In this document: positions 38,301 to 47,154 of the stretch, one piece after another
Layout of the letters: each line of letters starts with the position of its first letter
How positions within the stretch are numbered: the first letter of the stretch is position 1
Origin: an uncultured bacterium
Lineage (GTDB): Bacteria > Bacteroidota > Bacteroidia > Chitinophagales > Chitinophagaceae
NCBI GenBank assembly: GCA_903826405.1
Contig: CAIKEH010000012.1
Span: 61,525-125,524 of the forward strand
Reading direction: 5' to 3'
Length of the DNA stretch: 64,000 nt
The notes under the pieces: model-generated
Database searches by the model: none
Told to the model about the DNA's origin: nothing
What the model saw: the letters and a program-made list of their open reading frames with translations, nothing else
Made by a program: the position numbers and the translations under genes

Positions 38301-38486
38301 ACTAACCGTGTATTCTACGCGCTTGAACAGCTCCACGTTCTGCCCAGCGTGAACTATCTGGCCAAGATCAGGAATACGGACAGGCATGTGGGTGTTTCTG
38401 AAGAAGGACATGGTGCTGCTGAGGGAGAGAAGAAAGCCGAGACCCTTCCCTCTGCCAAGCAACCCGTAGAGGCGGAAGTCAAGTGA
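35301..38486 (+). CDS. actB: Alternative complex III subunit ActB, molybdopterin-like/iron-sulfur fusion
   Basis: The 1061-residue protein starts with a Tat-type signal (TPRRDFLKYVGFSTAAAAVA) and a possible lipobox Cys in AAGCE. Residues about 60-740 resemble molybdopterin oxidoreductases. The C-terminal part (about 750-1020) is a ferredoxin-like module with four cysteine clusters: CTGCGACSIAC, CQHCDNAPCENVCP, CIGTRYCANNCP and CSFCVQRL plus CQQACP. ActB of the complex is known to lack a molybdenum cofactor and to pass electrons along its clusters. Length and order match the fused ActB1/ActB2 form of Bacteroidota. Located 68 bases after actA. Confidence 0.94.
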   Translation: MEQKKYWQNFGELRNSEGYEKDLQDEFKEQLPFEADDKGLLEARTPRRDFLKYVGFSTAAAAVAAGCEIPVKKSIPYLNKPENIIPGVPNYFATTYVQDGNVVPVVAKVRDGRPIKLEGNELSSITLGGTSARVQAAVLGIYDTARSRYPIANGKEVTTFEAFDKMVVEAMKGAGGVTVLLTSTITSPTSKMVIAQFLAKNPGSRHVQYDAISASGLLQANEAGYGKRAIPSYHFDNAKVIVSLGADFLGTWLNTIEYSRQYAAGRKINQLNPEMSKHIQFESMLSLTGANADERFVHRPSEAGAVALGLYARLGGSVTAPAVADERLKKGLDLAASQLKAANGAALVVSGSNDARVQTIVNAINEIIGANGKTINWATTLNTRQGNDKEMVQLVQDMNDGKVGALLIHGVNPAYDYFDSKKFTEGLKKVKVSISFNDREDETSENCKFSLPDHHFLESWGDAEMKSGAISFLQPTIAPIFKTRAFQTSLMHWSGDTSEYGDFFKNYWITKLGGQEAWDKALQDGVVENLAAPAAAPFNNSGVAEAAAQLSSAKKGGKTELVIYEKVSMGSGKDANNPWLQELPDPITKATWDNYVIISYAKAKDLGIVVDDNYEVETSKPTVTLKSGGKEFVLPILVIPGMHPDVVALALGYGRSEKTGKAAAGVGQNAFPLVSFNGASFEYAATDVSVEKTGKTYKVAYTQTHNQYEGRKEVVREYDLEDFRKTPKILKAERDELVEDFAKQTGDYRVEGTLYPDYPYPGAKWGMSIDLNTCTGCGACSIACTAENNVAVVGKSEVLRAHEMHWLRIDRYFATYRDNSGNDDLDNLNVLFMPVMCQHCDNAPCENVCPVNATSHSSEGLNQMTYNRCIGTRYCANNCPFKVRRFNWADYMGADSFPDNQNGKLDASVMQMNDDLTRMVLNPDVTVRSRGVIEKCSFCVQRLQDGKLKAKKENRPLDTGAEGKWDIKTACQQACPTNAIVFGNVNDKKSPVSKIRNEEQTNRVFYALEQLHVLPSVNYLAKIRNTDRHVGVSEEGHGAAEGEKKAETLPSAKQPVEAEVK

Positions 38487-38512
38487 TCACTGTTCGCGAT
38501 TAAGTTTTTTTT

Positions 38513-38528
38513 GACCGCGCAACGCGGT
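38513..38528. other. Short GC-rich hairpin between actB and actC
   Basis: ACCGCG and CGCGGT flank a three-base loop, just after a run of eight T residues. The T-run precedes rather than follows the stem on the coding strand, so it is not a normal terminator. It could act in RNA processing or stability inside the operon. Confidence 0.35.
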
Positions 38529-38547
38529 TGCATAAATAAAGAAAGAA

Positions 38548-40020
38548 ATGAGTTTAATCAAGTACGAATCACAGATCAGGGAACCACTGGTGGATGGATC
38601 GAAGACCTACGCACAGGTCACCAACGACATCTGTCATACCATTGAGGCAAAACCCACCCGACTCTGGTACATCGGTTTCGGCATCTCACTGACCTTGCTG
38701 CTTTTCGGTGTGTACTCGGTCTACCGGGAAGTTGTTTATGGTATCGGTCAATGGAACGTTAACCGGACCATTGGATGGGGTTGGGACATCACCAACTTCG
38801 TGTGGTGGGTCGGTATAGGTCACGCGGGTACGCTGATCTCCGCGATCCTGTTGTTGTTCCGCCAGGGATGGAGGACAGGGGTGAACAGGGCAGCGGAAGC
38901 CATGACCATCTTCGCAGTGATGTGCGCAGGACAGTTCCCCATCTTCCATATGGGGCGTGTGTGGCTCGCTTTTTTCACCCTTCCCTACCCGAATACACGT
39001 GGACCACTGTGGCCCAACTTCAACTCACCACTCATGTGGGACGTGTTCGCGATATCAACCTATTTCACCGTATCGTTACTGTTCTGGTATTGCGGGCTGC
39101 TCCCCGACCTAGCTACCGTGAGGGACCGTGCCCGTACCAAACTCCGCAAATTATTGTACGGTGTCGCCGCTTTCGGCTGGACGGGAAGCACCAAACACTG
39201 GCAGCGCCATGAAAGCCTTTCTCTCGTTCTTGCAGGTCTTTCCACCCCGCTGGTACTTTCCGTGCACACCATAGTATCCTTCGACTTCGCCACTTCCGTG
39301 GTACCAGGCTGGCATACGACGATTTTCCCCCCTTATTTCGTTGCTGGAGCCATCTTCTCCGGCTTCGCCATGGTGCAAACCCTGATGGTGATCACCCGCA
39401 AAGTGATGAACCTGCAAGATTATATTACCATCAGCCATATTGAGGTGATGAACAAGGTCATCGTACTGACCGGATCCATCGTGGGTTGCGCATACCTGAC
39501 CGAGCTTTTCATGGCCTGGTACAGCATGGTGCCCTTCGAGCAGGACATCTTTTTCAAATATCGCATCGCTGGTCCCTACGGATGGAGTTACTGGCTGATG
39601 ATGACGTGTAACGTGATCTCTCCGCAATTGTTCTGGTTCAAGAAACTTCGCAGGAATGTCACCTTCACATTCATCATGTCGATTGTCGTGAACATCGGTA
39701 TGTGGTTCGAACGTTTCGTGATCATCGTGTCTTCGCTATACCGCGATTATCTGCCTTCTTCTTGGTCGATCTATTACCGCCCGACCATTTGGGAGATCGG
39801 ATTTTATCTCGGCACTTTCGGGTTGTTCTTTACCTGCTATTTCCTCTTCTCAAAATATTTCCCGGTCATAGCGATCGCAGAGATCAAGGCGATCCTCAAG
39901 CAAAAAGGGGAATCTTTCAAGGAAGGCATGGACAAACTGGAAAAAGAGAATGTGGAGGAATTCTATGAGGTGACTCATCACGACGACCATCACGGTGCCG
40001 TGACGGTCGTCAGCCACTGA
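38548..40020 (+). CDS. actC: Alternative complex III subunit ActC (NrfD-like, quinol-binding)
   Basis: The 490-residue membrane protein has about ten hydrophobic helices of the NrfD/PsrC type, with the conserved WWVGIGHAGTLISAILLLFR segment near residue 90 that lines the quinol site. It ends in a soluble, histidine-rich tail (EVTHHDDHHG). ActC is the main membrane subunit that oxidises menaquinol. Gene order (after actB, before the DUF3341 gene) supports the call. Confidence 0.94.
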   Translation: MSLIKYESQIREPLVDGSKTYAQVTNDICHTIEAKPTRLWYIGFGISLTLLLFGVYSVYREVVYGIGQWNVNRTIGWGWDITNFVWWVGIGHAGTLISAILLLFRQGWRTGVNRAAEAMTIFAVMCAGQFPIFHMGRVWLAFFTLPYPNTRGPLWPNFNSPLMWDVFAISTYFTVSLLFWYCGLLPDLATVRDRARTKLRKLLYGVAAFGWTGSTKHWQRHESLSLVLAGLSTPLVLSVHTIVSFDFATSVVPGWHTTIFPPYFVAGAIFSGFAMVQTLMVITRKVMNLQDYITISHIEVMNKVIVLTGSIVGCAYLTELFMAWYSMVPFEQDIFFKYRIAGPYGWSYWLMMTCNVISPQLFWFKKLRRNVTFTFIMSIVVNIGMWFERFVIIVSSLYRDYLPSSWSIYYRPTIWEIGFYLGTFGLFFTCYFLFSKYFPVIAIAEIKAILKQKGESFKEGMDKLEKENVEEFYEVTHHDDHHGAVTVVSH

Positions 40021-40097
40021 TTTGTATTTGATTCGAAATTGATCTTTAGTTCATATAAGCCGTAGTGAAAGCTCCGGTACAAAAGAAAAAACAAGGT

Positions 40098-40685
40098 ATG
40101 GCCTTAAAAAAATTCGTTGTAGGCTGTTTTGATGACGAGAACGTACTGTTCCCGGCCGTCTCCAAGGTGAGGAAAGCGGGCTACAAGTTGCACGATGTGT
40201 ACACCCCTTTTCCGGTGCATGGATTGGACAAGGCCATGGGCCTGCGGGAGACCAGCCTGCACACCGCGGGTTTCATCTATGGCTTGACCGGCACCACTAC
40301 CGCCGTCACGTTCATGACATGGGTCTTCACCAAAGACTGGCCCGTGAACATAGGAGGTAAACCCCATTTCGCCCTGCCTGCGTGGATCCCCATCACTTTC
40401 GAGCTGACCGTACTGATGGCTGCCGTGGGTATGGTACTGACCTTTTGCTACATCAGCCAACTGGCACCATTCATCAAAAAACATCATTTCCACGCCCGGG
40501 CCACAGACGACCTGTTCGTCATGGTCATTGAATGCACCGACCGCACCAATGAGAGCGAAGTGAGGGATTTCCTCGCCAAGTCCGGTGCTGTGGAAGTGGA
40601 TACACAGGTTGCCGAGGAAGGATGGTGGATCGGTCGCTACGACAAGGACCAGAAATTATACAAGGACGAAATCGCCGTTGCCTAA
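40098..40685 (+). CDS. actD: Alternative complex III subunit ActD (DUF3341)
   Basis: The start is taken at ATG 40098 (MALKKFVVGCFDDENVLF); a GTG 33 bases upstream is also in frame. The 195-residue protein matches DUF3341: a soluble N-terminal alpha/beta part with GYKLHDVYTPFPVHGLDKAM, two central transmembrane helices (about 60-85 and 100-125) with HTAGFIYGLTG, and a soluble C-terminus. ActD spans the membrane beside ActC in the complex. Confidence 0.9.
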   Translation: MALKKFVVGCFDDENVLFPAVSKVRKAGYKLHDVYTPFPVHGLDKAMGLRETSLHTAGFIYGLTGTTTAVTFMTWVFTKDWPVNIGGKPHFALPAWIPITFELTVLMAAVGMVLTFCYISQLAPFIKKHHFHARATDDLFVMVIECTDRTNESEVRDFLAKSGAVEVDTQVAEEGWWIGRYDKDQKLYKDEIAVA

Positions 40686-40703
40686 ACGAACCATATCAAC
40701 AAG

Positions 40704-41357
40704 ATGAAAAAGTTATCGATCATATCCCTGCTGCTGGTGACCCTAATGGTCGCTGCCGTTTCCTGCAGCGACATCAAGCGTAAGCCCGGAAGGGTGTACA
40801 TGCCCGATATGGCTTACAGCCGGGCCTACGAGACCTATTCCGCAAGTCCCATTTTCGCAGATGGTCAGACCAACCGTGAAGCCGTAGCGGGAACGGTCAA
40901 GCGTGGTGAGTTGCTGCCCTTTCATGTGGCAAAAGACAAAACCGGCGATACCAGCAACTATTATGCTTCCAAGTTGGTGAAAAGCCCTCTTGGTGAAATG
41001 AGTGAAGATGACAAGAAGGAAGCGGAAAGACTTTTTTTGATCAACTGTGCGATCTGCCATGGTCCTAAACTCGACGGGAATGGTCCTTTATGGAAAGATG
41101 GCGACGGCCCTTACCCCTCCAAGCCGGCGGCACTTGTCGGGGACGCAAGATATGAGAACATGCCCGAGGGTCAAATGTTCTATTCCGTGACCTATGGCAA
41201 GAACCTCATGGGCAGCTATGCCTCACAACTGGACCGCAAGCAGCGCTGGATGGTCATAGCATACATCAAATCCAAACAATCCAAAACTGTAGCTGCTCCA
41301 GCAATCGCCACCCCAACCCTGAAGGACAGCGCGACTGCAAAAGCAACCACGAAATAA
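40704..41357 (+). CDS. actE: Alternative complex III subunit ActE, monoheme cytochrome c lipoprotein
   Basis: The 217-residue protein has a lipoprotein signal with lipobox Cys at about 21 (VAAVSC), a heme c site CAICH at about residue 118, and a plausible axial Met in KNLMGSYAS. The last 30 residues are Ala/Thr-rich and low complexity. It is the periplasmic monoheme subunit next to ActA and may deliver electrons to the oxidase. Starts 18 bases after actD. Confidence 0.92.
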   Translation: MKKLSIISLLLVTLMVAAVSCSDIKRKPGRVYMPDMAYSRAYETYSASPIFADGQTNREAVAGTVKRGELLPFHVAKDKTGDTSNYYASKLVKSPLGEMSEDDKKEAERLFLINCAICHGPKLDGNGPLWKDGDGPYPSKPAALVGDARYENMPEGQMFYSVTYGKNLMGSYASQLDRKQRWMVIAYIKSKQSKTVAAPAIATPTLKDSATAKATTK

Positions 41358-41385
41358 TTTTTTAGAAAGACATAAATATAACAGG

Positions 41386-42609
41386 ATGATCAAGCAACAA
41401 TTTGAGATACCAGCAGGCTACCGGAAATGGACGAACGGCCTTCTTGCCGTGGGCGCCCTTGCCCTGGTGCTGGGTTTCATTTTCCTGGGAATGAACAGCG
41501 ATGAGCACGCACAAACACGCTTCTGGGCCGTACTGCTTCAAAACAGCGTATTCTTTCTGCTGATCGTCAATGCAAGCATGTTCTTCATTTGCGCCACAAC
41601 CTTGGCCATGGGCGGCTGGCAAATGGCTTTTCGCAGGGTACCTGAGGCGATCTCCACACTCGTACCTGTTTTCAGTGTGCTGGCACTGATCGTATTCGTC
41701 GGTATCATCTTCGGACACAAGACGCATATTTATCATTGGCTGGACAAAGAGCATGTAGAGCATGATTCCATATTGAAAGGTAAAAGCGTCATTCTGAATC
41801 CCACTGTCTTCTTCGTTTGGACGCTGATCACCTTGGGCGTTTGGTCTGCCGTGGGTTGGAAGATGCGCCAACTCTCTGCGCAGACCGATGAGGCGCCGAT
41901 GGACCTCGAAGGATCGAAATCCTGGATGAGGACCAATACCGTCTGGGCATCCGTATTCATCGTTTTCTTCGGACTGACCGTTGCCTCCACCATTCCTTGG
42001 CTATGGCTCATGAGTATTGATGCGCATTGGTATTCCACCATGTACAGCTGGTACACATTTGCGAGTACCTTCGTATCTGGGATGTCGCTCGTTGCCATCT
42101 TCGTCGTATACCTGAAGAATCAGGATTACTTGGAATTTGTCACGGAAGAACACTTGCACGACCTGGGAAAATTCATGTTCGCATTCTCCGTGTTCTGGAC
42201 CTACCTCTGGTATTCCCAGTTCATGCTGATCTGGTATGCTAACATCCCGGAAGAGACCGTGTATTTCAAGCCGCGGATGCAGGGCCCCTACCAGTGGGTC
42301 TTCTTTCTGAATCTGATCGTCAACTTCGTGCTGCCCTTCCTGCTGCTCATGCGCAGGGGAAGCAAGCGGAACTACACCTCCATGACTTTCGTGGGCGTGA
42401 TCATCATCTTGGGACATTGGATCGATTTCTACCAAATGGTGATGCCCGGGTCCGTTGGCGAGCATTATAGCTTGGGATGGTTTGAGTTCGGCATACTGGC
42501 ACTTTATGCAGGCTTGATCATGTACCTCGTAGGTAGAATGCTGGCCAGCAAACCATTAGTGGCCCGCTTCCATCCATTCCTGAAAGAAAGCGTGATCCAC
42601 CATACATGA
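41386..42609 (+). CDS. actF: Alternative complex III subunit ActF (NrfD-like)
   Basis: The 407-residue membrane protein has about ten hydrophobic helices and the ActF-type segments FAFSVFWTYLWYSQFMLIW (about residues 265-283) and GHWIDFYQMVMPG (about 345). ActF is the second NrfD-like subunit of the complex and has been proposed to contribute to proton handling rather than quinol oxidation. It is followed directly by oxidase subunit II, which joins complex III and the oxidase in one transcript. Confidence 0.93.
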   Translation: MIKQQFEIPAGYRKWTNGLLAVGALALVLGFIFLGMNSDEHAQTRFWAVLLQNSVFFLLIVNASMFFICATTLAMGGWQMAFRRVPEAISTLVPVFSVLALIVFVGIIFGHKTHIYHWLDKEHVEHDSILKGKSVILNPTVFFVWTLITLGVWSAVGWKMRQLSAQTDEAPMDLEGSKSWMRTNTVWASVFIVFFGLTVASTIPWLWLMSIDAHWYSTMYSWYTFASTFVSGMSLVAIFVVYLKNQDYLEFVTEEHLHDLGKFMFAFSVFWTYLWYSQFMLIWYANIPEETVYFKPRMQGPYQWVFFLNLIVNFVLPFLLLMRRGSKRNYTSMTFVGVIIILGHWIDFYQMVMPGSVGEHYSLGWFEFGILALYAGLIMYLVGRMLASKPLVARFHPFLKESVIHHT

Positions 42610-42651
42610 TGATAACGACAGAAAAACTTTAACTCAAATATTTTCAACAGT

Positions 42652-43719
42652 ATGTCAGGTTATTTAATCCTTGCGATACTTGCACTGGCCTTCGTGGTCA
42701 CTTTCCAGATCGCCAAAGCCAGCGAATACGTTTCCGTGCTCAAAGGCGAGGAAAAGTCCTTCAAGCAGAACAACAGGATCAACGCGGCACTTTTCATTGC
42801 CTTTCTTGTATTGGGGTTGATTGGTGCATACTGGTGCAATGAGCTCTACTACAAGAAAACCCTTCTTGCTATGCCCGCGGCATCAGACCATGGAAAGAAG
42901 ATCGATGACATGCTCTGGCTCACTTTTGCAGTGACGGGATTCGTTTTCTTCCTGACACAGATCCTGCTTTTCTGGTTCACTTGGAAATACCAGTATACGG
43001 AAAAGAGGAAGGCGTTCTACCTCCCCCACAACAACAAACTGGAACTGATCTGGACCGTCGTTCCGGCCATCTTCCTGACCATACTTGTTGGCTTCGGCCT
43101 TTTCTATTGGTTCAAGATCACTGGCGATGCCCCTAAAGATGCACAACTGGTGGAGATCACTGGAAAGCAATTCAACTGGATGATGCGCTATCCGGGTAAG
43201 GATGGAGTGCTCGGTCGTAAAAATTATCGCCTCACGGATGCATCAAACGGTAACGCGCTGGGTGTGGATTTCGAAGATGCCGCAAGCCACGATGATATAG
43301 AAGCCACCGAAATGCACCTGGTCGTGGGCAAGCCTGTCAAGCTGATTATCAATGCACAGGATGTCATACACGATGTGGGCCTAACGCACTTCCGAATGAA
43401 AATGGATGCCGTTCCAGGCATCCCGACCACGATCTGGTTCACCCCGCTGTATACCACTACACAAATGAAGGAGATCACGGGGAACAAGGAATTCGTCTAT
43501 GAGATCTCCTGCGATCAGATGTGTGGCAACGGGCACTATTCGATGAAGGGCCAGATCACGGTCGAAACACAAGCTGAATATGAAAAATGGCTGAGCGACA
43601 AAAAGCCACAATATGTTCTGAACATGGAAGCCAAGGCTCCCGCTGCTCCTGAAATGAAGGCCGCTGCGGATACCGTGAAGGCTGCTATGAAGCCGGTCGC
43701 TCAGGTCATGAATAAATAA
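42652..43719 (+). CDS. coxB: Cytochrome c oxidase subunit II
   Basis: The 355-residue protein has three hydrophobic N-terminal segments (about 1-18, 43-63, 85-110; one more than the minimal two), a further helix near 128-150 and a periplasmic cupredoxin domain. Copper-A ligands are visible: His in DVIHDVGLTHF, and SCDQMCGNGHYSM with two Cys, a His and a Met. The acidic residue usual between the two Cys (CSExC) is Gln here. There is no C-terminal CxxCH, so it is not a caa3-type fusion; electrons would come from ActE or ActA. The C-terminal 35 residues are Ala/Lys-rich. Confidence 0.94.
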   Translation: MSGYLILAILALAFVVTFQIAKASEYVSVLKGEEKSFKQNNRINAALFIAFLVLGLIGAYWCNELYYKKTLLAMPAASDHGKKIDDMLWLTFAVTGFVFFLTQILLFWFTWKYQYTEKRKAFYLPHNNKLELIWTVVPAIFLTILVGFGLFYWFKITGDAPKDAQLVEITGKQFNWMMRYPGKDGVLGRKNYRLTDASNGNALGVDFEDAASHDDIEATEMHLVVGKPVKLIINAQDVIHDVGLTHFRMKMDAVPGIPTTIWFTPLYTTTQMKEITGNKEFVYEISCDQMCGNGHYSMKGQITVETQAEYEKWLSDKKPQYVLNMEAKAPAAPEMKAAADTVKAAMKPVAQVMNK

Positions 43720-43753
43720 TCATACCAACTCATACCATAATAAACGCATTAAC

Positions 43754-45565
43754 ATGAGCACAGAGATCTTACACGGACATGCCGAAGTGGTTTCAGAAGC
43801 ACACGGAGAGCACCATGAGGGACATCATCACGAGGAGTCCTTCATCAGCAAGTACGTGTTCAGTATGGACCATAAAATGATCGCCCGGCAATTCCTCATC
43901 ACGGGAATCATCTGGGCGATAATCGGCGGTTTGTTCTCCGTATTGTTCCGTTTGCAACTGGGATATCCCGACATGAGTTTACCCTTCTTGGAAGATATCT
44001 TCGGCAGGTGGGCTCAAGGCGGAAGGATCACTCCTGAATTCTACTATGCATTGGTGACGATGCACGGCACTATCCTTGTATTCTTCGTGCTCACCGCCGG
44101 ACTTTCCGGCACCTTTGCGAACCTGCTCATCCCACTGCAGGTGGGAGCAAGGGATATGGCATCCCCTTTCCTCAACATGTTGTCCTATTGGTTCTTCTTC
44201 CTGGCCAGCGTGATCATGTTCGCCTCCCTGTTCATTCAAACTGGCCCTGCTGCCGGCGGTTGGACCATATATCCTCCCCTTAGTGCTCTCGGCCAGGCCA
44301 GCGATGGTTCCAAACTGGGTATGGACTTCTGGCTCATCTCCATGGCGATGTTCATCGTTTCATCGCTGCTGGGCGGCTTGAATTATATCACGACCATCCT
44401 CAATATGCGTACCCGCGGCATGAGCATGACCCGGCTGCCGCTGACGATATGGGCGATTTTCTTCACAGCGGTTTTAGGTGTGCTTTCTTTCCCGGTACTT
44501 TTATCGGGCGCCATACTGCTCCTGTTCGATCGTAACCTCGGTACCAGTTTCTATCTGTCCGATATCGTTGTGAAAGGAGAGATTCTTCCCAACGAAGGTG
44601 GCAGCGCCATTTTGTTCCAACACCTGTTCTGGTTCCTCGGCCACCCCGAAGTGTATATCATCCTATTACCAGCAATGGGTATGGTATCCGAAGTGCTGAG
44701 CGTGAATTCACGTAAACCCATCTTCGGTTATCTCGCCATGGTCGGATCACTTTTCGCCATCGCGATACTGGCCTTCCTCGTATGGGCACACCATATGTTC
44801 GTGACCGGACTCAACCCCTTCCTTGGAGCCTTCTTCGTACTGCTGACCCTGCTGATCGCGATACCTTCGGCCATCAAAGTGTTCAACTGGCTCACCACCT
44901 TGTGGAGAGGGAATATCAGATTCACTCCAGCGATGCTTTTCGCCATCGGCTTCGTCAGCCTTTTCATCTCGGGGGGTCTTACGGGCATATTCCTAGGTAA
45001 CTCCACACTGGACATACATCTGCATGACACCTATTTCGTCGTGGCCCACTTCCATATTGTAATGGGTGTGGCATCTTTCTTCGGGATGTTCGCTGGCGTA
45101 TATCACTGGTTCCCCAAGTTGTACAGCCGATACCTGAACAATACCATGGCTTATATCCATTTCTGGATAACACTGGCAGGGGCCTACCTGATCTTCTGGC
45201 CTATGCACTATGAAGGACTTGCAGGTATGCCTCGCCGTTATGTGGATTATTCCAGCTGGGAGTCGTTCAAGATGTTTGCCGACCTGAACAGGTTCATCAG
45301 CACCGTGGCCATGATCGTCTTCGCGGCCCAGTTGATGTTCGTCTTCAATTTCTTCTACTCCATTTTCAAAGGGAGGAGGCTCAGGACGGAAAACCCATGG
45401 GGTTCGAATACACTGGAGTGGACCACGCCGATCCATCCCGGACATGGAAACTGGCCCGGCGAGATACCCGAGGTTCATCGCTGGCCATATGATTACGGTA
45501 AGGATGGCAGGGAGTTCATCCCGCAAACAGAGCCGATCGGAAAGGATGAGTCGGCCCATCATTAA
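43754..45565 (+). CDS. coxA: Cytochrome c oxidase subunit I
   Basis: The 603-residue protein has 12-13 membrane helices and the full set of heme-copper ligands: His in VTMHGTILVFF, GHPEVYIILLP with the copper-B His and the K/D-channel Glu of A1-type oxidases, two His in VWAHHMFVTG, and the heme ligands in VVAHFHIVMG. The first 25 residues are rich in His and Glu (HGEHHEGHHHEE). It reduces oxygen to water and pumps protons. The family A1 assignment follows from the GHPEVY motif. Confidence 0.96.
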   Translation: MSTEILHGHAEVVSEAHGEHHEGHHHEESFISKYVFSMDHKMIARQFLITGIIWAIIGGLFSVLFRLQLGYPDMSLPFLEDIFGRWAQGGRITPEFYYALVTMHGTILVFFVLTAGLSGTFANLLIPLQVGARDMASPFLNMLSYWFFFLASVIMFASLFIQTGPAAGGWTIYPPLSALGQASDGSKLGMDFWLISMAMFIVSSLLGGLNYITTILNMRTRGMSMTRLPLTIWAIFFTAVLGVLSFPVLLSGAILLLFDRNLGTSFYLSDIVVKGEILPNEGGSAILFQHLFWFLGHPEVYIILLPAMGMVSEVLSVNSRKPIFGYLAMVGSLFAIAILAFLVWAHHMFVTGLNPFLGAFFVLLTLLIAIPSAIKVFNWLTTLWRGNIRFTPAMLFAIGFVSLFISGGLTGIFLGNSTLDIHLHDTYFVVAHFHIVMGVASFFGMFAGVYHWFPKLYSRYLNNTMAYIHFWITLAGAYLIFWPMHYEGLAGMPRRYVDYSSWESFKMFADLNRFISTVAMIVFAAQLMFVFNFFYSIFKGRRLRTENPWGSNTLEWTTPIHPGHGNWPGEIPEVHRWPYDYGKDGREFIPQTEPIGKDESAHH

Positions 45566-45616
45566 TACTTCCTTCCGCCGGAAGCAGCGGATCGATATAA
45601 AGTTTTTTGACAAGCG

Positions 45617-46507
45617 ATGCAAGATGATGTGGTGAAGGAAGGATCTGCAGTATTGAGAAAACTGCGGGATTATTACCTCCTGATGAAATTCACGCTGAGT
45701 TTCACGGTGGTCTTTTCCTGCGTGATTTCCTATCTGTTGGTTCCCGAGGTGCGTTTCGACCTTGTTTCAGTTCTTTTACTTTTTGTAGGTGGAATGCTCG
45801 TGACCGGATCGGCGAACGCGATCAACCAAGTGGTGGAGAAGGATACTGATGCACTCATGCGACGCACTTCTCTGCGGCCTGTGGCCGCCGGAAGGATGGG
45901 CGCTGACGAAGCATGGACATTCGCGGCTGTGACCGGCATTCTCGGGATATTCCTCCTAGGGTGGTGGTTCAATACAACTACAGCCGTCATTTCGATGTTC
46001 AGCCTTTTCTTGTACGGGTTCATATACACCCCGCTCAAGAAGGTGCATTCGATTGCCGTACTCGTGGGTGCAATACCCGGCGCTCTTCCCTGCCTGATAG
46101 GCTGGGTCGCTGGAGCGGACGCACTGACGCCCGGAGGTTGGATCTTATTCTCGTTGCAGTTCGTCTGGCAGTTCCCCCATTTTTGGGCGATCGCCTGGGT
46201 GTCCTACAACGACTACAGCAGGGCAGGCTTCAAGTTGTTGCCTTCCTCCGGAGGTCCTACGAAGCATGCAGCGGTTCAGGCCATCCTGTATTCGGTCATC
46301 CTGGTTCCGATAGGTTTATTGCCTTTTGTCACTGGCATGAGCGGGAAGATGAGCCTCTACGTGGTACTGATAGCCAACCTCTTCATGGTCTGGCAATGCA
46401 TCAGATTGTTCCGCGAGATGGATGTGAAAGCGGCGCGACGAGTGATGTTCAGTTCCTATATCTATCTGCCAGTGGTGCTGTTGGCATTGTACGCGGATAA
46501 AATGTGA
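45617..46507 (+). CDS. ctaB: Protoheme IX farnesyltransferase (heme O synthase)
   Basis: The 296-residue membrane protein of the UbiA superfamily has the prenyl-diphosphate motif NQVVEKDTDALMRRTSLRP and the second conserved loop near SYNDYSRAGFKLLP. It adds a farnesyl group to heme b to make heme O, a precursor of the heme of the adjacent oxidase. CtaA, which would convert heme O to heme A, is not in the window. Start ATG 45617, 51 bases after coxA. Confidence 0.94.
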   Translation: MQDDVVKEGSAVLRKLRDYYLLMKFTLSFTVVFSCVISYLLVPEVRFDLVSVLLLFVGGMLVTGSANAINQVVEKDTDALMRRTSLRPVAAGRMGADEAWTFAAVTGILGIFLLGWWFNTTTAVISMFSLFLYGFIYTPLKKVHSIAVLVGAIPGALPCLIGWVAGADALTPGGWILFSLQFVWQFPHFWAIAWVSYNDYSRAGFKLLPSSGGPTKHAAVQAILYSVILVPIGLLPFVTGMSGKMSLYVVLIANLFMVWQCIRLFREMDVKAARRVMFSSYIYLPVVLLALYADKM

Positions 46508-46531
46508 TCAAGAGAAAAGGGAAACGATATC

Positions 46532-47107
46532 ATGGCTGAATTGACGAATGACCAGAGTAGGAGGATACATCCTTACAAGTTCACCCTCTGGGTGGCCATG
46601 GGGAGTATCACGATGATGTTCGCCGGATTGACCAGCGCTTATATCGTGAAACGGAATCAGGCGAACTGGGCCATGTTGGAACTGCCGGTCATTTTCTGGT
46701 ACTCCACCGCGGCTATCCTGCTGAGTAGCGTTATGCTCTACTTAGGGGTGAAAGCATTCAAGGAGCGGAGGCTGTCCCGGTACCGTACATTGATATCGCT
46801 GACCACATTGTTGGGAACATTGTTTCTTATCCTGCAGGTCATTGGTTTCTATCAATTCGGCAAGCAGGATATCAAACTGGTTGGAGCAGGATCCAATCCC
46901 TCCTATTCCTTCCTGTTGGCCATAGCAAGCCTTCATGGTCTGCATGTGTTGGGTGGAGTGATAGCCCTGCTCGTATTGTTCGGGAAGGCCTTGAGCACTA
47001 AGTATAGGAACTACAGTAGCATACCCATCGAAGTGGCGGCCACCTACTGGCATTTTGTAGGGTTGCTCTGGGTCTACCTGATTCTGTTCTTTAACTGGAT
47101 GAGATGA
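46532..47107 (+). CDS. Cytochrome c oxidase subunit III-like protein
   Basis: The 191-residue membrane protein has five predicted helices and subunit III features: the SLHGLHVLGG helix with two His and the C-terminal YWHFVGLLWVYLILFFNW. It is one of two subunit III-type genes in tandem; such pairs are usual in Bacteroidota oxidase operons. It begins 24 bases after ctaB. Confidence 0.9.
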   Translation: MAELTNDQSRRIHPYKFTLWVAMGSITMMFAGLTSAYIVKRNQANWAMLELPVIFWYSTAAILLSSVMLYLGVKAFKERRLSRYRTLISLTTLLGTLFLILQVIGFYQFGKQDIKLVGAGSNPSYSFLLAIASLHGLHVLGGVIALLVLFGKALSTKYRNYSSIPIEVAATYWHFVGLLWVYLILFFNWMR

Positions 47108-47154
47108 AACGGAGCGGATATAACATATACGAACTTTAAAACAATATAAAAGAT

